NCBI GenBank assembly: GCA_017446645.1 | Contig: JAFSQO010000382.1 | Span: 1-9,405 of the forward strand | Length of the DNA stretch: 9,405 nt | Source of the DNA: Synergistaceae bacterium | Lineage (GTDB): Bacteria; Synergistota; Synergistia; Synergistales; Aminobacteriaceae | Direction: 5' to 3' | Part shown: in pieces, positions 1 to 5,787 of the stretch | Layout: every line of letters starts with the position of its first letter | Position numbering within the stretch: position 1 is the stretch's first letter | Notes under the pieces: generated by a model | The model's database searches: none | Told to the model about the DNA's origin: nothing | Seen by the model: the letters and a program-made list of their open reading frames with translations, nothing else | Made by a program: the position numbers and the translations under genes

Positions 1-1924
1 CAGAAGGTTTATTAACACCCTGAGTAATCTGGTGCCCGGAAAAATCAATAACGTAGTCGCTAAAATCGATAAAATATTAATTAAATCAGGACGCACTGAG
101 GCAACCTTAAGGGATAATACAGGGACAGCAAGAGCCGTCTGGTTCAGCGATAAATTTTTTGTGCACGAGGGAATGACTATAGCACTATCTGGTCCTGTTG
201 AGAATAAATATTTCGTGAATGAATTCGTTAATCCTGAGTTCCAGATAATAAAGCCGCTGGATTCTATACGCATAATCGGGAAAATCATTCCTGTTTATCC
301 TGCAAATTCTGAGATAAAGCAAACTGTTATCAGGGGAATAATACGTTCAGTGCTCGAAAATTACTCAGAAAAATGCGTGAAAGAATTCCTGCCCCAAGAA
401 ATTTTAAAACGTTTCGGTATGATGTCGAATCATGAGGCATTGCTCACCCTTCATAATCCTAAAGACAACATGACTTATATTCGGGCAAGAAACAGATTAG
501 CCTTTGAAGAGTTATTCTTGCTGCAAACTGGAATTTTAATGCGCAGGCAAAAATTTTCAGGGAATGATAACGCAAGACCCTCAAGGATATTGACTCCCGG
601 AAAAAGTTTTCAGGAATTCATGAATAACTTACCTTTCAAGCTGACGGATTCACAACGATTAGCGATAGATGAAATACTCGGCGATTTAGCACGTGATAAG
701 CCAATGAACAGGCTTTTGCAGGGTGATGTAGGTTCAGGCAAGACTCTCGTAGCCTTCGCAGCCCTTCTCACTGCAGGGGATTCAGGAACTCAGGCAGCAT
801 TGATGGCTCCGACAGAAATACTTGCATGGCAGCACTACGAGAAGCTCAGAAAGAGTCTTGAGTCACTTGGCCTTAAAGCGGGCTTTTTATCGGGCAGTCT
901 TAGCACAAGGGAAAAGCGAGGGGTCTTATGGGGAATCTCAACCGGCGAAATCGATATATTAATCGGGACTCACTCTATTTTTTCGGACGGTGTGAATTTC
1001 CGTAATCTCTCACTCGTAATCATAGACGAACAGCACAGATTCGGGGTCTTGCAGCGCGGCGGGTTAATCTCGAAAGGCAGCTCCCCTCACGTTTTGGCAA
1101 TGACAGCTACACCGATCCCAAGGACGTTGCTATTGTCGCTTTACGGTGATCTGGACTCTTCGACTTTGCGTGAACTTCCGGCAGGACGCAAGGCAATTCA
1201 GACTATTATATTGCCTCAAGAGAACCTTCACGTTTTACGGGACATGATTCGCGAAAGAGTTTTAGTGAAACACGAGCAAATATACTGGGTGTGTCCATTA
1301 ATTGACGAGAATGAAGAGAGCGCATTAATCTCAGTGAGTCAGGCTCATGAAAGGCTCAGGGAATTATTTCCGGAAATAAATATCGCAATGCTTCACGGCA
1401 AAATGACTCCTGAAATGAAATCACGGGTAATGCAGGACTTTGCAGAAAATAAAATCAGCTTGCTAATCTCAACAGTTATAATAGAAGTCGGCGTTGATGT
1501 TCCCAATGCCACCATGATAGTAATTCAGGATGCGGGAAATTTCGGACTTGCCCAGCTCCACCAGTTACGCGGCAGAGTTGGTCGCGGTAAGGCTCATAGT
1601 GTCTGCGTCTTACTCGAAGGGACGAACATAACACCCGAAGGCAAGGAGAGATTACAGGCAATGCAAAAGACTTCGGACGGCTTTGAGCTTGCGGAATATG
1701 ATTTGAGACAGAGAGGCTCAGGCGAGATTTGCGGGACTCGTCAGCATGGCATTAATGAGTTTCGGGTTGCGGACTTAATCAGGGACGAGAAAATTTTGCT
1801 GCTGGCAAGAGACGAAGCAAGGGCGTTAATCAGGCGCGATAGGAATTTAGAGTCAGAACCGTTACTGAAGCGCGAAATACTAAGGAGGCTAGCAGGCGGG
1901 TTAGAGCTTGCAATAACATCATGA
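1..1924 (+). CDS. recG: ATP-dependent DNA helicase RecG, 5'-partial
   Basis: RecG remodels stalled replication forks and branch-migrates Holliday junctions in the cytoplasm. The frame is open to the left edge: codons from nt 2 read RRFINTLSNL before the GTG at 32, matching the start of the RecG wedge/OB region, so the GTG is internal and the true start is upstream of the window. Visible helicase motifs are Walker A GDVGSGKT (nt 722-745), the RecG-type box DEQHR (1025-1039), TATPIPRT (1103-1126) and QLRGRVGRG (1562-1588). The C-terminal translocation motif follows as RGSGEICGTRQHG. About 640 residues are present, against roughly 690 for E. coli RecG, so only the N-terminal stretch is missing. 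One oddity is QDAGNFG at 1526-1546, where relatives usually read ENPERFG or similar; the catalytic motifs are intact. The stop TGA overlaps the recX start (ATGA). Confidence 0.97.
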   Translation, partial: RRFINTLSNLVPGKINNVVAKIDKILIKSGRTEATLRDNTGTARAVWFSDKFFVHEGMTIALSGPVENKYFVNEFVNPEFQIIKPLDSIRIIGKIIPVYPANSEIKQTVIRGIIRSVLENYSEKCVKEFLPQEILKRFGMMSNHEALLTLHNPKDNMTYIRARNRLAFEELFLLQTGILMRRQKFSGNDNARPSRILTPGKSFQEFMNNLPFKLTDSQRLAIDEILGDLARDKPMNRLLQGDVGSGKTLVAFAALLTAGDSGTQAALMAPTEILAWQHYEKLRKSLESLGLKAGFLSGSLSTREKRGVLWGISTGEIDILIGTHSIFSDGVNFRNLSLVIIDEQHRFGVLQRGGLISKGSSPHVLAMTATPIPRTLLLSLYGDLDSSTLRELPAGRKAIQTIILPQENLHVLRDMIRERVLVKHEQIYWVCPLIDENEESALISVSQAHERLRELFPEINIAMLHGKMTPEMKSRVMQDFAENKISLLISTVIIEVGVDVPNATMIVIQDAGNFGLAQLHQLRGRVGRGKAHSVCVLLEGTNITPEGKERLQAMQKTSDGFELAEYDLRQRGSGEICGTRQHGINEFRVADLIRDEKILLLARDEARALIRRDRNLESEPLLKREILRRLAGGLELAITS

Positions 1925-2349
1925 CAAAAGAAGAATTTGCAGAATTACGCGAAAAGTTTTACAAGGCATTGACGAAGAAGCCTTTGACTACTCAGCAGGC
2001 TCAGGAATTTTTGGAACGCAGCAAAGTTCCCGGCAAAATCATTGACATGTTGATTCATGAAGCAGCAAACATCGGCTTGATTGATGACTTCATTTACTCA
2101 AGATTATTTATTGAAGGCCATCTGCACTGGGGCGACGCAAAAATTCTCTATGAACTCTCAGCAAGGGGAGTCTCACGCGAAAATATTAACCGAGCACTCG
2201 GCGAGTCAGAACCTGAATCACAAAGGGCGTGCGAACTCGCTCAAAGCTGGAGGGACTACGGACTTGAGGAGAGAAAAATTGCTGCCCGACTCCGAAGCAG
2301 GGGATTTACGAATCGGGCAATTAACGCGATTAAAGACTCACTCGAATAA
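1921..2349 (+). CDS. recX: Regulatory protein RecX
   Basis: RecX-family protein of 142 residues. RecX binds RecA filaments in the cytoplasm and generally limits or modulates RecA activity. The sequence is all-helical and charged. The hallmark block IGLIDDFIYSRLF (about residues 51-63) is followed by LHWGDAKILYELSARGVSREN, the usual RecX spacing; the length is normal for a short RecX. The ATG shares an ATGA junction with the recG stop. No good Shine-Dalgarno sits at normal distance (an AAGGAGG lies about 33 nt upstream), so translation probably depends on ribosomes finishing recG. RecX is often next to recA; pairing with recG is less usual but keeps it in a recombination context. The last 12 nt overlap the 3' end of the convergent oxidoreductase gene. 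Confidence 0.88.
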   Translation: MTKEEFAELREKFYKALTKKPLTTQQAQEFLERSKVPGKIIDMLIHEAANIGLIDDFIYSRLFIEGHLHWGDAKILYELSARGVSRENINRALGESEPESQRACELAQSWRDYGLEERKIAARLRSRGFTNRAINAIKDSLE

Positions 2350-3414
2350 CTCTGCGATAATGTCCTTGACGTGTTCGATCTTGTGAGCCTTAACTACATT
2401 GCTCCCGCAGAAAAATAAACCAGTTTCCCAGTTTCCGACCTGAGCATCGACAAGTGCTGCTGCTATACAGAAAGTTTCTTTTGTCTTCCTGTATCTGCAA
2501 TGAGTCAAACAATTTGCGAAACACGGTTTGCTTTCCACGCTGCCCTCAAGATACTTTGCTACGAAGGGATTTTTTATGGCTCTTCCGGGCAAACCTGCCG
2601 GACTGTGGATCAACACAACGTCTTCTTCTTTAGCATCGATATATGCCTGTTTGAATCTATCTGAAGCATCGCCCTCAAAAGTACACGCGAATCTAGTACC
2701 CATCTGAACGCCCTTAGCTCCCAGTGCAAAAACCCGTTCTAAATCGCCCTTGTCCCAGATTCCTCCGGCAGCAATGACTGGGATATCGCTCTTCATTTCG
2801 TCAGCTACGTACTTTACGACTTCTGGTAAGGCATTCTCAAGCCTCAACGCCGGATCATAGACTTGTTCAATCGTGGTTGCGCCTAAATGTCCTCCGGCTG
2901 TAGCAGGTTCTTCGACTACGAATGCGTCAGGAAGCCTGTTATATTTCTTCTCCCAGTGACGGGTAATCAGGCTCGCTGCCTTTGCAGAGCTTACAATGGG
3001 GACTAAAGCAACATCTGGGAAATCTTTCGTGTAATCCGGGAGCCTTAAAGGTAAGCCTGCGCCTGAAATTATAATATCTGCTCCGCCTTCTGCTGCTGCC
3101 TTGACCTGTCTGTCATAGTCCGTCAAAGCTACCATGCAGTTCACCGCAATAATTCCCCCTGGGCCTGCTATGCTTTTTGCCTTCTGTACGGCCTCTTTAA
3201 CGACTACTTCATTTGCCTCGAAATAATTATGCTTCTCAGGGACGAACAAAGGCGAGTTATGAGCAAGTCCTACGCTCGCTATCGTGCCTATTGCTCCGAG
3301 TGCTGCAACGTGTCCGGCCAAGTTGGGGCCTGATATATCGACACCCATTCCGCCCTGAATTAACGGGTAACGCGGCTTGTACTTTCCTATTTGCAAAACT
3401 GGTATATCGCTCAA
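2338..3414 (-). CDS. NAD(P)H-dependent flavin oxidoreductase, nitronate monooxygenase/FabK-like (YrpB/NPD family)
   Basis: FMN-binding TIM-barrel enzyme of 358 residues in the 2-nitropropane dioxygenase superfamily, which contains nitronate monooxygenases and the enoyl-ACP reductase FabK. The N-terminal flavin-binding segment IQGGMGV lies at 19-25. AGGHLG (173-178) holds the His (H176) equivalent to the catalytic His of nitronate monooxygenases and FabK. The FMN-phosphate region IAAGGIWDKGD...GAKGVQMGTRF spans 214-242. The C-terminus has a cysteine cluster, C298, C302, C306 and C316, plus C336 in FCGSN; from memory this resembles a clostridial-type subgroup and could bind metal or an Fe-S cluster. 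The substrate cannot be read from sequence. The start is a TTG with GAAGGGAAGG upstream; no ATG or GTG precedes it in frame before a stop. The gene stands alone, downstream of the glutamate dehydrogenase terminator, and probably has its own promoter. Confidence 0.9.
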   Translation of the reverse strand: MSDIPVLQIGKYKPRYPLIQGGMGVDISGPNLAGHVAALGAIGTIASVGLAHNSPLFVPEKHNYFEANEVVVKEAVQKAKSIAGPGGIIAVNCMVALTDYDRQVKAAAEGGADIIISGAGLPLRLPDYTKDFPDVALVPIVSSAKAASLITRHWEKKYNRLPDAFVVEEPATAGGHLGATTIEQVYDPALRLENALPEVVKYVADEMKSDIPVIAAGGIWDKGDLERVFALGAKGVQMGTRFACTFEGDASDRFKQAYIDAKEEDVVLIHSPAGLPGRAIKNPFVAKYLEGSVESKPCFANCLTHCRYRKTKETFCIAAALVDAQVGNWETGLFFCGSNVVKAHKIEHVKDIIAELFE

Positions 3415-3425
3415 TTCTATGATAA

Positions 3426-3435
3426 CCTTCCCTTC
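3426..3435 (-). promoter_or_regulatory. Ribosome binding site supporting a TTG start
   Basis: On the minus strand GAAGGGAAGG ends 11 nt before the TTG at 3414. It is the only purine-rich Shine-Dalgarno-like stretch near the N-terminus of the flavin oxidoreductase, and it supports this TTG as the start because no ATG or GTG is available in frame. Confidence 0.5.
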
Positions 3436-3480
3436 ATGTTTAAGACTTTGATGCTCTAAGACTTGTTAAATTAAATATGA

Positions 3481-3489
3481 AGTATATCA
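3481..3489 (-). promoter_or_regulatory. Possible extended -10 promoter for the flavin oxidoreductase gene
   Basis: The minus strand reads TGATATACT, which fits an extended -10 element (TGn followed by TATACT). No convincing -35 hexamer lies 17 bp upstream (AGAAAA). Transcription would begin near 3474 and give a leader of about 60 nt. The position makes sense because a terminator for the gene upstream lies at 3524-3557, so the oxidoreductase needs its own promoter. This is inferred from sequence only. Confidence 0.35.
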
Positions 3490-3523
3490 CGCAAAGTGAA
3501 AATTTTTCTCAGCTATAAAGCAT

Positions 3524-3557
3524 AAAAAATGAGCACATCCCTTAATGAGACATGCTC
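3524..3557 (-). terminator. Intrinsic terminator of the glutamate dehydrogenase gene
   Basis: In minus-strand RNA, GAGCAUGUCUC and GGGAUGUGCUC form an uninterrupted 11-bp stem closed by an AUUAA loop (3531-3557), followed by A and U6 (3524-3530). Three of the pairs are G-U. On the plus strand those become A-C mismatches, so the hairpin is strong only in the minus-strand transcript. It starts 48 nt after the dehydrogenase stop codon, as expected for its rho-independent terminator. Confidence 0.85.
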
Positions 3558-3605
3558 TTATATATGAAAATTTGACTCTAAGCTCTAAATGCCTGGCTCT
3601 ATAGT

Positions 3606-4889
3606 CTATAGATAAACTCCGCGAAGTGCGAGAATATCTGCAACTCTCTTAATTGCTGCGATGTATGCCGAACGCCTCATGGTCTTATGATGCTCCTGAG
3701 AATAATTCCAAACTTTCCTGAAGTTATTCGTCATGAGGTCAACGAGCCTCGTGTTGTACTCTTCTTCAGTCCAGCCAAAGCCCTGTAAATTCTGTGCCCA
3801 CTCAAAGTAAGAGCCGATAACACCGCCTGCGTTTGCCAAAAAGTCAGGAACTATGATAGCTCCTGCATCATTCAAAATCTCTTCACCTTCCGGAGTAGTA
3901 GGGCTGTTTGCTCCTTCAAGAATGTAGCGTGCCTTGACTTTATGGGCTGTGTCCTGGTTAATTACTGCCTGGAGTGCGCAGGGGAACAGGAAATCGCAAT
4001 CAACGAACAATGCGTCATCAACTCCGAGCTTCTCACAGCCTTCACGCTCAAAGCCCTCAAGTTTGCGGCCTCTCTTATCTGGCTCTCTCTCAATGTACTC
4101 GAAAGCCTTGTCTATATTTATTCCCTTAGGATTATAGTAAGTGCCTGTAGTATCGCTTATTGCAACGATTGTACAGCCGTTATCGCGCAAAATCTTCGCC
4201 GTGTAGCTTCCGACATTACCGAAACCGTGAACCGAGACCTTCATTTTTTCAGGGTCAAGTCCCTTCTTGTTCATTAATTCAAGTCCGCAGGTAGCAGCTC
4301 CGCGACCTGTAGCTTCTGTACGGCCTATAGCTCCCCAGTAGTCTACGGGTTTACCGGTAAGCATTGCAGGCTCAAAATGTCCGAGCATCTTGCAAATCGT
4401 GTCCATTATCCAGACCATTTCTTGACCGCCTGTATACATATCCGGGGCCGGGACGTCGCTCCATCTGCCGATAATAGGGGCGATTCTTGCACCGTAAGTC
4501 CTTGACATTCTTTCTTTCTCACGTCGGGTCAACTTCTTGGGGTCGCAGCAAATTCCGCCTTTACCTCCGCCGTAGGGTATTCCTGCAAGGGAACATTTCC
4601 AGGTCATCAACATTGCAAGTCCTTCACATTCCTGTCCGCTGACATCAAGAGCGTAACGAATACCGCCCTTTGACGGCCCCAGAGCTGTCGAATGCTGTAC
4701 CCTGTGACCATGAAAGACCTGAACAGAACCGTCTTCCATTTCGACCGGAACAGAGACATCAAGCCTGCGCTCAGGATAACTAAGCATAGAGATTAAGCCT
4801 TCATCGAGATGCATATCGTCTGCAGCGGCGTAGAAATCTCTTAATGCCGTATCAAGCAGAATGTTGTTGCACTTTCTTCTTTCTGTCAT
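3606..4889 (-). CDS. Glutamate dehydrogenase, Glu/Leu/Phe/Val dehydrogenase family
   Basis: Cytoplasmic enzyme of 427 residues that interconverts glutamate and 2-oxoglutarate plus ammonia with NAD(P). Counting from the ATG at 4889, the substrate and catalytic residues are K74 (GPSKGGIR), K98 (TWK), K110 (GGGKGG) and D150 (PAPD). Their spacing (24, 12, 40) is the same as K89, K113, K125 and D165 of the Clostridium symbiosum enzyme. The Rossmann motif GFGNVG is at 222-227, and AISDTTG (244-250) is the region that usually influences coenzyme choice; I do not assign NAD or NADP. The length is typical of the hexameric bacterial/archaeal class. A TTG five codons upstream is possible, but the ATG has GAAGGTG 6 nt ahead of it and is preferred. 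The gene is monocistronic, with a strong promoter and a strong terminator. It likely serves amino acid catabolism or ammonia assimilation. Confidence 0.95.
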   Translation of the reverse strand: MTERRKCNNILLDTALRDFYAAADDMHLDEGLISMLSYPERRLDVSVPVEMEDGSVQVFHGHRVQHSTALGPSKGGIRYALDVSGQECEGLAMLMTWKCSLAGIPYGGGKGGICCDPKKLTRREKERMSRTYGARIAPIIGRWSDVPAPDMYTGGQEMVWIMDTICKMLGHFEPAMLTGKPVDYWGAIGRTEATGRGAATCGLELMNKKGLDPEKMKVSVHGFGNVGSYTAKILRDNGCTIVAISDTTGTYYNPKGINIDKAFEYIEREPDKRGRKLEGFEREGCEKLGVDDALFVDCDFLFPCALQAVINQDTAHKVKARYILEGANSPTTPEGEEILNDAGAIIVPDFLANAGGVIGSYFEWAQNLQGFGWTEEEYNTRLVDLMTNNFRKVWNYSQEHHKTMRRSAYIAAIKRVADILALRGVYL

Positions 4890-4895
4890 AAATAA

Positions 4896-4902
4896 CACCT
4901 TC
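4896..4902 (-). promoter_or_regulatory. Ribosome binding site of glutamate dehydrogenase
   Basis: The minus strand reads GAAGGTG, 6 nt before the ATG at 4889. This is close to the ideal Shine-Dalgarno match and spacing, and it rules in favour of the ATG over the in-frame TTG at 4904, which overlaps this site's upstream edge. Confidence 0.75.
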
Positions 4903-4955
4903 AAAAAAATAGTTAGACAATTTAAAATTTTTCTTCACGTTTAAAACGGTTGCAA

Positions 4956-4984
4956 ATTCTACAGGCAAGTTTTCATTTTGTCAA
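4956..4984 (-). promoter_or_regulatory. Sigma-70 type promoter of glutamate dehydrogenase
   Basis: On the minus strand a perfect -35 TTGACA (4979-4984) is followed after exactly 17 bp by TAGAAT (4956-4961, five of six consensus bases). Transcription should start near 4949, leaving a leader of about 60 nt before the ATG at 4889. It is the best housekeeping promoter in the window, and its -35 region overlaps the control region of the divergent thioesterase gene. Confidence 0.8.
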
Positions 4985-4994
4985 ATCGTGCGTG

Positions 4995-5000
4995 TATAAT
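4995..5000 (+). promoter_or_regulatory. Probable -10 element for the thioesterase gene
   Basis: A perfect TATAAT on the plus strand lies about 40 bp ahead of the ATG at 5039. The 17-bp-spaced -35 position (4972-4977, TTCATT) is poor, and the nearby TTGTCA is only 11 bp away, which is too close. A second candidate, TGCTATAAA at 5004-5012, would place the transcript start on top of the Shine-Dalgarno, so the first is preferred. Confidence 0.5.
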
Positions 5001-5038
5001 TCATGCTATAAAATTCTTTCAGGGAGCGAGTAAAATTC

Positions 5039-5449
5039 ATGCCCAACGGAACAGAAATAAAAATTAATCATGAAGCATTAAAGACGCTCAGGGACGACAT
5101 AGAGTGCAAGACAGGTTTTAGATTCGTAAAGATAGAAGACGGTGTTGCAGTCAGTGAGCTTGAACTCGAAGAAGAACACTTCAACCCTTACGGCATTCCA
5201 TACGGCGGAGTCTTGTTCACAATGGCCGATGACACAGCAGGAGTCGCCTTCATCAGCGCAGGAGGCAACGGCGTTACGGTCTGCGGTCACGTTGATTACT
5301 TGAGGGGAGCGCGCAATGCCCAGAAATTAATCTGCACGGCTAAGGTCCGCAAGGCTGGCCGAAGGATTCATTATATCGACGCTGATATAGTCAACGAGAA
5401 AAATTTAGATTTATGCAGGTTCAAGTTCGTGTTCATAAATCTGGATTAG
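5039..5449 (+). CDS. Hotdog-fold thioesterase, PaaI family
   Basis: Single-domain hotdog protein of 136 residues, the usual size for PaaI-type acyl-CoA thioesterases, which act as cytoplasmic oligomers. The signature region is NPYGIPYGGVLFTMADDTAG (49-68). It aligns with the family pattern N..G..HGG......D, giving N49, G56-G57 and D64 as the likely catalytic acid. The usual His of HGG is Tyr55 here. Later segments, HVDYLRGA (84-91) and the strand pair around 98-134, fit the second half of the fold. The natural substrate is unknown; detoxification or recycling of CoA esters is typical of the family. GGGAG lies 12 nt before the ATG. The gene is divergent from glutamate dehydrogenase and ends 5 nt from the convergent ybjQ-like gene. 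Confidence 0.85.
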   Translation: MPNGTEIKINHEALKTLRDDIECKTGFRFVKIEDGVAVSELELEEEHFNPYGIPYGGVLFTMADDTAGVAFISAGGNGVTVCGHVDYLRGARNAQKLICTAKVRKAGRRIHYIDADIVNEKNLDLCRFKFVFINLD

Positions 5450-5454
5450 CAATA

Positions 5455-5787
5455 TCACACGTAAATAAACGCTGTACCGTACATTATGATCTCTGCTGCG
5501 CCTGTCGTAATCTGAGGCGTAGCAATCTTCACTGCATAAACACCGTCAGCATTAAGTCTCACCGCTTCTTCCCGGAGTCTCTCTTCGGCCTTTGCAACTC
5601 CGGTCCGCAGCATGTCCGAGTAGCTTGTGAGTTCGCCCCCTATTGTGATATTTCTCACTGAAGCTAACGTATCGCGAATAAAGTTAGTGCTGATGCAGCT
5701 TATCCCGTAAATTATTCCCAAATCACGAGAACCTGACGGGGGAAAAGTGCCGGTGCTCAAGATTAAGTCTTTACTCTGCATTGTCAT
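5455..5787 (-). CDS. YbjQ-family protein (UPF0145, putative heavy-metal-binding domain)
   Basis: A 110-residue single-domain protein. Family hallmarks are IGGELTSYSDML (49-60), the helix KAEERLREEAVRLNADGV (66-83) and the C-terminal GAAEIIMYGTAFIYV, corresponding to the family pattern GGEL..Y...L, EA..LGA and GAAEV..YGTA. The biochemical function of the family is not established; the metal-binding label is historical. No signal peptide is visible. The longest open frame begins at a TTG (5826) without a ribosome site, so I choose the ATG at 5787. It overlaps the upstream gene's 3' end by 17 nt, and an AGGAAG lies about 15 nt ahead. A second ATG at 5781 is equally possible. It is the last gene of the operon and its stop is 5 nt from the opposing thioesterase stop, so there is no room for an intergenic terminator. 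Confidence 0.82.
   Translation of the reverse strand: MTMQSKDLILSTGTFPPSGSRDLGIIYGISCISTNFIRDTLASVRNITIGGELTSYSDMLRTGVAKAEERLREEAVRLNADGVYAVKIATPQITTGAAEIIMYGTAFIYV

Noticed and set aside
32..34. GTG as the recG start codon
   Set aside because: The frame is open to the window edge and the upstream codons continue RecG-like sequence, so the gene is truncated by the window.
3415..3523. Possible riboswitch in the flavin oxidoreductase leader
   Set aside because: The leader is only about 60 nt from the proposed start, and I see no conserved riboswitch core such as an FMN element.
3599..3611. CTATAG-T-CTATAG palindrome at the glutamate dehydrogenase stop
   Set aside because: It is short, AT-rich and has no loop or U tract; the real terminator is about 50 nt further on.
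3942..4277. Plus-strand 111-codon open frame opposite glutamate dehydrogenase
   Set aside because: It lies entirely antisense to a well-conserved enzyme and has no recognisable features.
4890..4904. TTG at 4904 as the glutamate dehydrogenase start
   Set aside because: The ATG at 4889 has an ideal ribosome site (GAAGGTG, 6 nt), which overlaps the TTG region.
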